Of a DNA stretch of 40,785 nucleotides, positions 14,720 through 23,850 are shown one piece after another. Position 1 is the stretch's first letter; every line of letters begins with the position of its first letter. Origin of the DNA: Dehalococcoidia bacterium (lineage in GTDB: Bacteria > Chloroflexota > Dehalococcoidia > GIF9 > AB-539-J10); contig JAUVZB010000019.1 of NCBI GenBank assembly GCA_030602785.1, positions 1-40,785 on the forward strand, given 5' to 3'. The notes under the pieces were generated by a model that was not told where the DNA came from, searched no databases, and saw nothing but the letters and a program-made list of their open reading frames with translations. Made by a program: the position numbers and the translations under genes.

Positions 14720-17537
14720 CGGTATAGCGGCCCCACTCGTAAATCTCCACTTTCTGGATCATGTGGTCGTCCTCGATGGACACGTTGAAGGTGATAACGT
14801 CAGTGCCCCCCGGCTGCACGGGCGAGTGAGCAAGCTCGATGGTGGGCGGCTCGGTCTCCACGGGGAGGAATGTGAAATCGGCGTCCGTGACGGGCTCGAG
14901 CCCCGAGGTGACGACCTCTTCCCGGTAGTAGGGGCTCCAATCACCATGCCACACCGGCGTCTCAGGCTCGTCGGAGTGGAAAACAGGTGTCAACGTCCAC
15001 TCGCCCGGGCTGAGGCAGCCGCTGTTGTAGTAAGTCAGCCGGCCGCCGCTCAAGCCGGCGAAGCGTTGTTCAACATCGATGAGTCTCCCGTCCACAGCGA
15101 CGCGCCTCGCGCCCTGTGGCTGGCGCGTGAGCGGATCGTAGGTCATCCGCAGTTCGAAGCGCTCAGCCTGTATCTTGAGCGTGCTTACATCGTACGGAAA
15201 GCCGTAGATGCGCCCGTCGATGACAGGGCAGGGCTCGGGCACGGGCTCCCGCGGTATCCCCGGGCCTGCCTCCTCCGCGAGGACACCACCAGCGATGCCC
15301 GGATAGCGCCCCGTGAAGACGAGCGAGGACCGTGGCACGGGAGGCCCTGATACTGCATCGGGGGCCATAGCCGGCATGACGCCGTCGCCGACGTCCTCTT
15401 CTTCGTCGGACGGGAGCATGCTGCCGTCAGCAAACCGTATGGCCCCGTCATCGGTCTTCCCGAAGGCAGGGGCCTTGCCCTGCGCAGCCCCTATCCAGTC
15501 ATCCAGATCGTCCGGAGAGGGCAGCGGTTCGCCCCGCTCCTTGCCGCCGGACGCAATCCAGTCGAGCCTCATCTCGTCGCAGAGCATACGCCGCACGCTC
15601 TCGTCTGCGATTGCGACCGCCTGAAGCGCAGCAAGCGAACCCATGCCGAGCGCCTCCAGGCGATCAAGGTGGCAATCAGGCAGGCCCGGTACGGCCGACT
15701 CGAGTTCCGCCCTGCCTATCTGTCTCAGCAGGCGCTCGGGGTCGATGCCCGTCCTGAAGCTGAGGTCGGTGAAGGCAGCCACGCTGCCGACGCTCTCGAG
15801 GAGGTCGCCGGGCGTACTGATGCCGTGCTCCTCGAGCGTCAGCTCCGCGATGGACCTGCCGAACCTGGACCCGATGATGGCCAGGTCCTTGAAATCGACC
15901 ACGCCGTCCTCGTTCGGGTCCCAGGGAACACGCGACGTTCCCGTCCGGCCGCCATAGTGAGCTGCAATGGCGGCCACGTCATCCACACCGATCTCACCAT
16001 CGCCATCGACGTCGCTGTCCTGCGGCAACGGAGGCTCAGAGCCCGCCTTCGCGGCCGCTTCAGCGCCCGCGCTGAAGCAGTACCTGTATATTTCCTTCTC
16101 CGCGTCAATGACATCGCACACGATGGGCGCCCCGTTGCCATCAAGGCAGTATTCGAGGCCCCGCGCGTAGCCCTCGTATTTCTCAAGGCATTCGCACTCG
16201 GGAGGACACACGGTTGGCGGCGGTTGAGGCGTGCACTCGCACGTGCGCGTCAGGCAGTTGTTGTCCTCGTCCGCTTCCGCGACATCGTTCCGATTGTCCG
16301 CGCAGACGGTCACCTTGAGCGCCTCGCAGACATCCCACGAGTACTCCTCGAACCAACCCTCCAGCGTTGCGCCCGGCGCAAGCTCTCCCGCCTCGCTCTG
16401 CGAAGCCGCAGGAGAGCTCTCGACGATGAGCTCGGTGACGTGACCTGCCGGGGCTTCAACATCGCCGACGTTCTTGAGCACGTAGCCTATTCGGTGGTTG
16501 TCCCAATCGCAGAGGACCTCGGCGACCACGAGATCGGGCCGCGCGCCTGCGGCCGATTCCAGTCCTTCGCTGCGACAGTTGTTGTCCTCGTCCTCCTCCG
16601 CGATAGAATCAGTGGAGTCCGCACACACCTCAACGGTGACCACCCCGGTGATACTCCACGCGAGCAGGTACACCGAGCTTCCACCCGGCTCCCCGATACC
16701 GCCGTCCGAGATTGAGGTCGGAGTCCTCAAGTCGAACACGCCCTTCGGGCTGGCATCGAAGCTCACAGAGGCGACAGCAGACCACCCCTGCGGCAACGCA
16801 GCATCGCCGTAGTTGCGCACCGTGACCTGAAGCTTGCCACCGGGGCCGGTCTCGATGCGCTTGACGCGCAGGTCCGGGAGCTCCAACTCCTCAGCCACAA
16901 CGCGGGCCTCGGCCCAGGCAGCCCAGTCCTGGCCCGAGCTGTTGGCGGCATTCACGTAGAGTATGAAATGTCCCGTCTTTCCGGCCAGCGAGGAGAGGTC
17001 CTTCGTCGCCACATCGAGCTTGCCTTCATAGGTAGCCCCTACGCCGAGCAGCGTGCTGCGTGTCTGGCCCTCTTCGAACTGGACCTGAAAAACGACGCCG
17101 TCCGTGCCCGTGGCCCCGTTGTAGAAGCCGACCTTGAGGTGCAGCTCCGCGCCGTCCGGCACGGTGATAGTAGGATACCGGCCCTGTATCCAGCCGTTGC
17201 TGACCCACTGCGGGTGTGTCTGGAGGGACTTCGATGGACTGCTGCCATCCTCCAGAGTGAAGCCACTGCGGAGGAGTGCAAAGCCGCGGCTGTCCGAATC
17301 GCTGCCCGGGAATGGGAGTGCTCCCGCCCCGCTGGACCATGAGGCAGAGGCCGCATTCGCGACGAAGTCATAGACGACGTCGTCGCCGCGGACGGGCGCT
17401 GTGTTGAAGGGATTCGGGCCGACTGAGAGGAGGAGAGTCGCCGTCACAAGAAGTGCGGCAAAAGGCCTGAGGCGCGCAACCGAGAAGTGCCAGCCTTGCG
17501 GCCGCCAACAGCGTAGAACCGCAAATGAGCGCCTCAT
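14487..17537 (-). CDS. N-terminal part of a giant secreted CARDB/dockerin protein (frameshifted)
   Basis: 1016 residues as sequenced, of which the first ~955 are genuine; the rest is out of frame after the 61-bp insertion. The start at 17537 gives a long signal sequence (RPFAALLVTATLLLSV). Domains in order: an N-terminal beta-rich module (about 40-210, possibly carbohydrate-binding); two CARDB-type domains (about 212-320 and 325-430), each ending in EDNNC; a Cys-rich linker; a type I dockerin at about 500-565 with two calcium loops (DVDGDGEIGVDDVAAIAAHYGG and DPNEDGVVDFKDLAIIGSRFG, each cited here only as motif); a helix-hairpin-helix-like region (575-690); and an Ig-like domain (790-955). 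It is likely secreted and held to the surface through its dockerin by the cohesin lipoprotein encoded next in the operon. A strong promoter lies at 17570-17598. Confidence 0.82.
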   Translation of the reverse strand: MRRSFAVLRCWRPQGWHFSVARLRPFAALLVTATLLLSVGPNPFNTAPVRGDDVVYDFVANAASASWSSGAGALPFPGSDSDSRGFALLRSGFTLEDGSSPSKSLQTHPQWVSNGWIQGRYPTITVPDGAELHLKVGFYNGATGTDGVVFQVQFEEGQTRSTLLGVGATYEGKLDVATKDLSSLAGKTGHFILYVNAANSSGQDWAAWAEARVVAEELELPDLRVKRIETGPGGKLQVTVRNYGDAALPQGWSAVASVSFDASPKGVFDLRTPTSISDGGIGEPGGSSVYLLAWSITGVVTVEVCADSTDSIAEEDEDNNCRSEGLESAAGARPDLVVAEVLCDWDNHRIGYVLKNVGDVEAPAGHVTELIVESSPAASQSEAGELAPGATLEGWFEEYSWDVCEALKVTVCADNRNDVAEADEDNNCLTRTCECTPQPPPTVCPPECECLEKYEGYARGLEYCLDGNGAPIVCDVIDAEKEIYRYCFSAGAEAAAKAGSEPPLPQDSDVDGDGEIGVDDVAAIAAHYGGRTGTSRVPWDPNEDGVVDFKDLAIIGSRFGRSIAELTLEEHGISTPGDLLESVGSVAAFTDLSFRTGIDPERLLRQIGRAELESAVPGLPDCHLDRLEALGMGSLAALQAVAIADESVRRMLCDEMRLDWIASGGKERGEPLPSPDDLDDWIGAAQGKAPAFGKTDDGAIRFADGSMLPSDEEEDVGDGVMPAMAPDAVSGPPVPRSSLVFTGRYPGIAGGVLAEEAGPGIPREPVPEPCPVIDGRIYGFPYDVSTLKIQAERFELRMTYDPLTRQPQGARRVAVDGRLIDVEQRFAGLSGGRLTYYNSGCLSPGEWTLTPVFHSDEPETPVWHGDWSPYYREEVVTSGLEPVTDADFTFLPVETEPPTIELAHSPVQPGGTDVITFNVSIEDDHMIQKVEIYEWGRYTDGRQTEPERIASYFWDSGYPRERSYRAAGGCESAPPGWLPARAQLPPRARALSGGRAERDLFRGGCVGLPGQPRGRR
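14582..14670. repeat. 28-33-28 direct repeat/insert, copy 2 (dockerin gene)
   Basis: A 28-base sequence beginning GCGGTAGCTGCGCTCG occurs at 14582-14609 and identically at 14643-14670. The flanking bases differ. The 33 bases between (14610-14642) again start with G on the plus strand. The repeat has a central GCGC/GCGC palindrome. Geometry is the same as at 12621-12709 although the repeat sequence is unrelated. Removing 61 bases restores a 1552-residue frame from 17537 to 12818. Confidence 0.95.
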
Positions 17538-17569
17538 TTCTTCTTCCCAACCACAGATGCCCTGCATCA

Positions 17570-17598
17570 ATCCTAGCACCGGTCAGGATACCGGTCAA
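17570..17598 (-). promoter_or_regulatory. Promoter of the dockerin/cohesin operon
   Basis: On the minus strand TTGACC (17593-17598) and TAGGAT (17570-17575) are 17 bases apart, about 33 bases before the ATG at 17537. This is among the best promoter matches in the window, so the operon appears set up for expression despite the frameshifts. Confidence 0.65.
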
Positions 17599-17743
17599 CG
17601 AAGCGGATTGCGTCTGTTGATGGTCTACGATTCAGCCAGTTCTTGACTGTTCGGCGAAGCTGTCCGCATGGAGGAGATGGTGACGTTGAACAGGAAGGCG
17701 TGGCAGAGGTCGGTTTCCTGCAGGGGCGATGTACGCGTCGCCC

Positions 17744-18243
17744 GTAGGGCTGTGTGCAAAGCAAGGCTGTGTTGGTGGTTGCGACGCTGTGTGGCGACAG
17801 GGCGACGGGGCAGGCATGCCTGCCCCCTACATTGGGACCACCCCATCGCCCCACGGGCACGTGCAACGTGTCCCTGCGTCACGAACCACGATCGTGCGCC
17901 CGAGCAAGGGCGGATCTGCAGGGGCGAGGCATGCCTCGCCCGTAGGGCTGTGTGCGAAGCAAGGCTGTGTTAGTGATTGCGACGCTGTGTGGCGACAGGG
18001 CGACGGGGCAGGCATGCCTGCCCCCTACGTCAGGACCACCCCATCGCCCCACGGGCACGTGCAACGTGTCCCTGCGTCACGAACCACGATCGTGCGCCCG
18101 AGCAAGGGCGGATCTGCAGGGGCGAGGCATGCCTCGCCCGTCGGGTTGCATGCGAAGCAAGGCTGTGTCGGTGGTTGCGACGCTGTGTGGCGACAGGGCG
18201 ACGGGGCAGGCATGCCTGCCCCCTACATCAGGACCACCCCATG
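17744..18243. repeat. 198-bp tandem repeat array with perfect palindromes
   Basis: About two and a half copies of a 198-bp unit start at 17744, 17942 and 18140, nearly identical to each other. Each unit holds the 20-base perfect palindrome GGGGCAGGCATGCCTGCCCC (17807, 18005, 18203). Between units lies a second perfect palindrome with stem GGGCGAGGCA around the same GCATGC centre (17922-17941, 18120-18139). A degenerate relative precedes the first copy near 17721-17743. The region 17600-18421 has no gene. Open frames across it simply follow the repeat. It lies between the 3' end of the kinase gene (18422) and the promoter of the dockerin operon. Confidence 0.85.
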
Positions 18244-18341
18244 TTTGCACGGGCGACCATCGGCTGCTGCCGTGACCCTCATCGGTGGCCGGTCGTTCTC
18301 GAACGCCCCCTACATCCGAAACCACCCCACATCACGACCAC

Positions 18342-18363
18342 GGGCGGACGCAGAGGTCCGCCC
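18342..18363. repeat. REP-like hairpin
   Basis: Arms GGGCGGAC (18342-18349) and GTCCGCCC (18356-18363) enclose a 6-base loop. The stem is the same as that at 69-90, while the loop sequence (GCAGAG) resembles the hairpin at 160-181. It lies 60 bases past the kinase stop on the minus strand. Confidence 0.6.
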
Positions 18364-18421
18364 CCGCATCGCGAACCACCACGGCGAAGCCGGCGCCGCC
18401 AGGCAGCCGGTGACTCCCGTT

Positions 18422-21400
18422 CTATCCCGCCGGCACGTACACGCGCACGGTGGTGCCACCGTTGGGGACTCCCTCTATCTCAATCCTGCCTCCAAGCGGT
18501 CGCACGCGCTCGCGCATGCCTATGAGGCCGAGTGAGCCCGGGGCAGTCATCTCCTCTTCGGTTATGCCTCGCCCATCGTCGGCCACCATCAGGATATAGT
18601 GCCCGTCATCGAGTTCGAATGACACACGGACCCCGGCAGCACCTGCGTGCCTCCCGATGTTGGTAAGCACCTCCTGGAATATCCTGAACAGCGCGGTTGT
18701 GCGTGACCGCCCCAGGCCCGAGTCGTCCACGCGAGAGTCAAGACGGCACTTGAGGCCGGTCCGCTCCTCGAACTGGCCGAGCTGCCACTCCATCGCCGCC
18801 ACCAGTCCGAGGTCGTCGAGCAGGCCGGGGCGCAACTCCGAGGAGATGCGCCGGACATCGGCCGCTGTCTCATCAATGAGGCCCATCATCCCGGCGAGTT
18901 TCCCGGGCGGGATAGCCTCGCCTCTCTCTGCCCTCCCTTTCATGCCGGCCAGGTCAAGCTTCATTGCGGTCAGTGCCTGTGCCAGCTGGTCGTGAAGCTC
19001 ACGGGCGATGCCGGTCCGTTCGTCTTCGCGCACCTCTTCGATGTGAGCAGCGAGGTTGTGCAGTTGCTGCTCCGTCTTCTTGCGGTCGCTGATATCAATC
19101 AGGACGATCCTGACTCCCACGACTTCTCCACCACGGGCTATCGGACTGCGGTACACCTGCACCGGAAACACCGTGCCGTCCTTGCGCAGTGCCATGAACT
19201 CGCCAGCCACATCACCCTCCCATGTCTGCGGCGACTCAAAGTCCGCTCTTGCCCTATCGAGGTCTTCAGGTGCGATCAGCTCACAGAAGTTCAATCCAGT
19301 CTCCGCGCCCTCCTCGCCATAGCCCCAGAGGTCAAGCGCCCTGCGGTTCACGAACGTGATATTTCCGCGGACATCCGTCTCGCATACGGCCTGCGGCAAC
19401 AGCTCGCTCAACTCTCTGAACTTGGCCTCGCTCTCGCGAAGGACCCCTTCGGCCTTCTTCTGTTCGGTGACGTCGCGAATGACGGTCTGAAAACTCACCA
19501 CACGCCCGCCCGCATCCCGCACGGCATTGGACGTCAGGAGGCAGTCCATAATCGTGCCATCCACCTTCTTCAGCCTGACTTCTTCATCCCGGATAGCACC
19601 ATGTTGCTCCATCCGCCGCAGGAACTCGTCGCGGTCCGCCTCTCTCACATAGCGGTCACGCACATTGCTGTGGCCTATTTCCCCGCCATCGAACCCGTAC
19701 AGGCGCAGATAGGCTGGATTGGCATCCAGGAGCGTGCCGTCAACAGCGACAACAGCGACTGCGTCCATCGACTGCTCGAAGAGCGAGCGGAACTTCTCCT
19801 CGCTGTCCTGCAGAGCCCGCTGAGCGCGCTTCCGGTTTGTGATGTCGTGGATGACGCCTTGGTAGGCAACAGTATTCCCGTGCTCGTCCTTCCGCGCCAC
19901 CGTGGTCAACTGACAGTCCAGAACGGTGCCGTCCTTCTGCTTGAAACGCACCTCATCCTCAAAGAATCCGCTCTCCGCTATCCTGCGAAGGAAGTCCTCT
20001 CGGTCGTCCGGATTCGCGTAGAAGTCAACCGCCTTGAGACGCGACATCTCATCGCGGGAATAGCCGAAGAGGTCCAGCCACGCCTGGTTGACCTCGACAC
20101 TGGAGCCGTCGAACGCAGTGATATGGATGGCATCCATCGACTGCTCGAACAGCGAGTGGAATCTCTCCTCGCTGTCCGTCAGTGCCCGTTGAGCGCGCTT
20201 CCGGTTGGTGATGTCGTGGATGACGCCATGGTGGGCGACCGTATTCCCGTGCTCGTCCTTCCGCGCCACCACGGTCCGCTGGCAGTCTATTACGGTGCCG
20301 TCCTTCTTCTTGAAACGCACCTCGTCTTCAACAAGTCCGGTCTCGGCCATCCTGCGCAGGAAGTCCTCTCGCTCCTCCGGATTCGCGTATACCTCAACTG
20401 CATTGAATCCCGGCAGTTCATCGCGGGAGTAACCGAAGAGGTCGAGCCACGCCTGGTTCGCATCGATGCTGGCGCCACCGGGGGCGTTGATGTAGATAGC
20501 GTCCATGGACTGCTCGAACAGGGTGCGGTACTTCTCCTCGCTGTCCGTCAGGACCTGCTGAGCGAGCTTGCGGTTGGTTATGTCGTGCATGATGCCCTGG
20601 CAGGCCACAACGTTGCCCTCGTCGTCCTTCCGCGCCACCGTGGTCCGCTGGCAGTCCATCACGGTACCGTCCTTCTTCTTGAAACGCACCTCATCTTCAA
20701 CAAGTCCGGTCTCCTCTATCCTGCGCAGGAAGTCCTCGCGGTCCTCCGGATTCGCGTAGAAATCAACTGCATTGAGTCCCGGCAGCTCATCGCGGGAATA
20801 GCCGAGCAGGTCCAGCGCCGCCTGATTGGCCTCGACATGGGAGCCGTCGAACGCAGTGACAAAGATAGCGTCCATGGACTGCTCGAAGAGCATGCGAAAT
20901 TTCTCCTCGCTCTTGCGCAGCGCGCGCTCGGCGTTCCTCATCTCGGTGACGTCGCGCATGACACCCTGGAATGCACGTGTGCTCCCGTGTTCGTCACGTT
21001 GGGCCACAAAACGCCGCTGGCAGTTGAAGACAGTCCCGTCCTTCTTCTTGAAACGCACCTCATCATCAACGAATCCAGCCGCGGCCATCCTGCGCAGGAA
21101 GTCCTCTCGGTCCTCCGGATTCGCGTATACCTCAACTGCATTGAATCCCGGCAGTTCATCGCGGGAATAGCCGAAGAGGTCGAGCCACGCCTGGTTGGCC
21201 TCGACACTGGAGCCGTCAGGCGCGTTGATGTAGATAGCGTCCATGCTTTGCTCGAAGAGTATTCGATAGCGTTCCTCGCTGTTGCGCAGTTCCTCCTGTG
21301 CCCGCTTCCCCTCGGTGACGTCACGATTGATACCCTGGTAGGCGACCACTGCGCCGGACGTGTCACGGCGTGCCACCTGGAAGCGCTGGCACAGAAACAC

Positions 21401-23368
21401 GGTTTCGTCCTTGCGCTTGTAGAGCACTTCGTCCTTTACGAATCCGGTTTCCGCCATGCGGCGCACGAAGTGCTCTCGGTCCGCAGGGTTGGCGTACAAG
21501 TCGATGGCGCTGATTCGCGGGAGGTCTTCCCGCGAATAGCCGAACAGATCCAGCCATGCCTGATTGACATCTATGGCTGTCCCGTCGGGCGCCCCGATAT
21601 AGATGGCATCCGTCGACTGCTCAAAGAGCAAGCGGTACTTCTCCTCGCTATCCTTCAGGGTTTGCTGAGCGCGCTTCCGCTCGGTGATATCCCGCGCCAC
21701 GGAGAGGACAAGCGTTTGATCTCCCGACTCGACCAGACTCGCTCTCACCTCCACCGGCAGCACGGAGCCGTCCTTCCGCACGTGCTCGCTCTCGAACGTC
21801 GTGCTGCCTTTGCGAAGCAACACGTCTATCCTGCGCCTGAAGAGCTCGAAGTGCTCCGATGCTGACACTTGCCGGGCCTTCAGAGACAGCAACTCATCCC
21901 TCGTGTAGCCAAGCGTGGCGACAGCCGCCTCGTTGACATAGAGGAAGTTGCCCCGGAGGTCGTGCAGGAAGACCGAGTCACGGACGGAGTCGAGAAGCTC
22001 ACCCCTGAGACGCAACTCGGACTCATCGGACTTGCGTTGCGTCACGTCCCTTCCCACACTGAGGAGGAGAGTCCTCCCCCCGGTCCTTATCATCCGCGTG
22101 CGCACCTCCATGTCCAATCGAGACCCATCCTTCCGCACGTACACGGTCTCGAACTCGAGTTCGCCCTCGCGAAGCACTCGGCCAATCCTGGAGGGAACCG
22201 ATTCGGCGCCTTCGGGGGTGTTGAGCCGACGTATGTTCATGCCGACGAGCTCTTCCACGCCGTATCCCATGAGCCCTCCGAGAGCCTCATTGGCAAAGAC
22301 GATCTCTCCGGCCGGTTCAATGAGGTACACGGAGTCCTGCGCAAGGGCAATGAGCTCGCCACGAAGCCTCAGGTCTTCTTCGGCGCGCAACCGGTCGGTA
22401 ACGTCGCGCACGATGGTCTGGTATTCGAGCACGCCGCCTTCGCCATCCCGGCGCAGCCGGGTAGTCACAAGACAGTCGAGCACAGAGCCGTCACGCTTCT
22501 TCAGTCTGACAGGCTCCTCGTAGTGTTGCCCTTGTCGTTCAGCCTTCAGGACGACCTCAGCGTGCCGCGCGGGGTCCAAGTAGAGGTCGCGCATATGGCG
22601 TCCTTCAAGTTCGGCACGCGGATACCCGAAAAGCTCGCTGCCGGCCGCATTGACCCCGGCTATCGTGCCGTCGGCAGCGACGAGGAAGATGGGGTCAAGC
22701 GACTCCTCGAAGAGGTTGCGGAAGCGCTCCCCCCTCTCAGTGAGCGCGACGCGTCGGCTGCGTGCGACTCCCTGCCAGTAGCGCGCGATGAACAGGATGA
22801 AAGCAAACGTCACGAGGAGGAACAGCGACGGGCCGAAGACGATGCTGGAATACGGCACGTGAGGATGCACGACCGGTATGAGAAGCATGCCAGCGACGAT
22901 GCAGCCGCCCGCAACGGCAGCGAGCCGCACAGGTAACAAGACGGCCGCGAAGAAGAGTGGGAGCACAAGGTACACGAGGAGATCGACACCGTCAGGGCCG
23001 TAGGTCGGCGCCAGAGCACCGCTCAGGGTGAAGTGTGTGGCCCCGAAAGTCCCGGCAGCCAGCAAGCCAGCCGCGAGAAGGGCCGCCGACAAGTACGCGC
23101 CCCGCCTGTTGAGGAAGTACGCGACAAGCGCCCCGGCGGCAATCCCGAGTATCATCAGGAACTCCGGATTCGTCTGCGCGGGTCCAGGTGAGAAACGAGC
23201 GTCAACATACGCAGCCCCGATCAGGAACCCGGCTGCGAGGAGCAGCAGCAACGCAGAGAGAAGGCGCGACCGCTCTCGCAACGCGGGGTCCGTGAGCCGC
23301 GGCGAGGGCTCAGTCAGCCATTGCCATGCTCTTCTCATAACGCTGGTTTTCCGCTTCGTTTCGCTCAT
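18422..23368 (-). CDS. Membrane histidine kinase with ten PAS domains
   Basis: 1648 residues, starting at the ATG at 23368 after GAGG. Residues ~35-200 are a MASE-like membrane sensor with about six hydrophobic helices (LLSALLLLLAAGFLIGAAYV and onward). Ten PAS domains of ~120 residues follow (about 207-1440), each ending in an RDVT/HDIT-type motif. The C-terminus has a HisKA_3-type dimerisation domain with the phospho-acceptor His1459 in RELHDQLAQALTAMK and a HATPase_c domain (NIGRHAGA, VADDGRGI, GLIGMRERV), as in NarX/UhpB kinases. PAS 4-8 are close copies (SEE+FxxLFEQSMDAI, YANPEDREDFLRRM, VRFKKKDGTV) and repeat every ~366 bases in DNA, so the array grew by recent tandem duplication. No response regulator gene is in the window, so its partner is unknown. 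Confidence 0.93.
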   Translation of the reverse strand: MSETKRKTSVMRRAWQWLTEPSPRLTDPALRERSRLLSALLLLLAAGFLIGAAYVDARFSPGPAQTNPEFLMILGIAAGALVAYFLNRRGAYLSAALLAAGLLAAGTFGATHFTLSGALAPTYGPDGVDLLVYLVLPLFFAAVLLPVRLAAVAGGCIVAGMLLIPVVHPHVPYSSIVFGPSLFLLVTFAFILFIARYWQGVARSRRVALTERGERFRNLFEESLDPIFLVAADGTIAGVNAAGSELFGYPRAELEGRHMRDLYLDPARHAEVVLKAERQGQHYEEPVRLKKRDGSVLDCLVTTRLRRDGEGGVLEYQTIVRDVTDRLRAEEDLRLRGELIALAQDSVYLIEPAGEIVFANEALGGLMGYGVEELVGMNIRRLNTPEGAESVPSRIGRVLREGELEFETVYVRKDGSRLDMEVRTRMIRTGGRTLLLSVGRDVTQRKSDESELRLRGELLDSVRDSVFLHDLRGNFLYVNEAAVATLGYTRDELLSLKARQVSASEHFELFRRRIDVLLRKGSTTFESEHVRKDGSVLPVEVRASLVESGDQTLVLSVARDITERKRAQQTLKDSEEKYRLLFEQSTDAIYIGAPDGTAIDVNQAWLDLFGYSREDLPRISAIDLYANPADREHFVRRMAETGFVKDEVLYKRKDETVFLCQRFQVARRDTSGAVVAYQGINRDVTEGKRAQEELRNSEERYRILFEQSMDAIYINAPDGSSVEANQAWLDLFGYSRDELPGFNAVEVYANPEDREDFLRRMAAAGFVDDEVRFKKKDGTVFNCQRRFVAQRDEHGSTRAFQGVMRDVTEMRNAERALRKSEEKFRMLFEQSMDAIFVTAFDGSHVEANQAALDLLGYSRDELPGLNAVDFYANPEDREDFLRRIEETGLVEDEVRFKKKDGTVMDCQRTTVARKDDEGNVVACQGIMHDITNRKLAQQVLTDSEEKYRTLFEQSMDAIYINAPGGASIDANQAWLDLFGYSRDELPGFNAVEVYANPEEREDFLRRMAETGLVEDEVRFKKKDGTVIDCQRTVVARKDEHGNTVAHHGVIHDITNRKRAQRALTDSEERFHSLFEQSMDAIHITAFDGSSVEVNQAWLDLFGYSRDEMSRLKAVDFYANPDDREDFLRRIAESGFFEDEVRFKQKDGTVLDCQLTTVARKDEHGNTVAYQGVIHDITNRKRAQRALQDSEEKFRSLFEQSMDAVAVVAVDGTLLDANPAYLRLYGFDGGEIGHSNVRDRYVREADRDEFLRRMEQHGAIRDEEVRLKKVDGTIMDCLLTSNAVRDAGGRVVSFQTVIRDVTEQKKAEGVLRESEAKFRELSELLPQAVCETDVRGNITFVNRRALDLWGYGEEGAETGLNFCELIAPEDLDRARADFESPQTWEGDVAGEFMALRKDGTVFPVQVYRSPIARGGEVVGVRIVLIDISDRKKTEQQLHNLAAHIEEVREDERTGIARELHDQLAQALTAMKLDLAGMKGRAERGEAIPPGKLAGMMGLIDETAADVRRISSELRPGLLDDLGLVAAMEWQLGQFEERTGLKCRLDSRVDDSGLGRSRTTALFRIFQEVLTNIGRHAGAAGVRVSFELDDGHYILMVADDGRGITEEEMTAPGSLGLIGMRERVRPLGGRIEIEGVPNGGTTVRVYVPAG

Positions 23369-23723
23369 TCCGGCGTCCTCCGCATGCTGCGTTCCCGGGC
23401 AGGCGTTGCTTCAGGCAATGTCGTTCTCCTGTCCCTGCAGCGCCGCCGGCGCACCAGCCCGAGAGAGAGGGGACGCCGGCGATGAAGCCCATGACCGTGC
23501 CCGGACCGCTACCATGGTCGAGGGAGCCGGCCACTCTCTCCCAGTCGGACCGGTAGTAGCCCCGCTCAAGGGCCTCGATGATGCTGTGAAAGAGGAGGTA
23601 GTTCGAGCGGCCCAGCAGGTGAAGCGACACAAGGACGACCGTGGCGGCAAGCGCCCCGGCGAGGACGCTCCAGCGCCGCACACCTCCACCAACCCCGGAA
23701 CCGACTCTCTCACTGCCACTCAT
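23310..23723 (-). CDS. Short membrane-anchored ORF, possibly a MASE3 fragment (uncertain)
   Basis: A possible 137-residue product starts at the ATG at 23723. It has one hydrophobic segment (WSVLAGALAATVVLVSLHLL) followed by SNYLLFHSIIEA, which resembles the opening of MASE3 sensor domains, and then degenerates into compositionally biased sequence. It overlaps the first 59 bases of the kinase gene in another frame. The Shine-Dalgarno site is poor. It may be the remnant of the start of another sensor protein, or not a gene. Apart from this ORF I see nothing in the stretch 23369-23850. Confidence 0.3.
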   Translation of the reverse strand: MSGSERVGSGVGGGVRRWSVLAGALAATVVLVSLHLLGRSNYLLFHSIIEALERGYYRSDWERVAGSLDHGSGPGTVMGFIAGVPSLSGWCAGGAAGTGERHCLKQRLPGNAACGGRRNERNEAENQRYEKSMAMAD

Positions 23724-23850
23724 GTCAGGGACATCTCCCGCATCAGGTCAAGCGGGCAGTCCCGTACAACTCATGTTAGAGCACGGGCATGTCCCGCGCA
23801 AGATGCAGCGCGAGTGGGGCCGGCTGGATTTCGGGGGTCGGGCGGCACAG

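Noticed and set aside
17668-18535. Plus- and minus-strand frames across the 198-bp array
   Set aside because: Their translation repeats with the DNA unit and has no start signals; the array is non-coding.
18992-22936. 957- and 355-residue plus-strand frames opposite the kinase gene
   Set aside because: They mirror the repeated PAS-coding DNA and therefore stay open by composition; the minus-strand frame has ten PAS domains and a kinase core.
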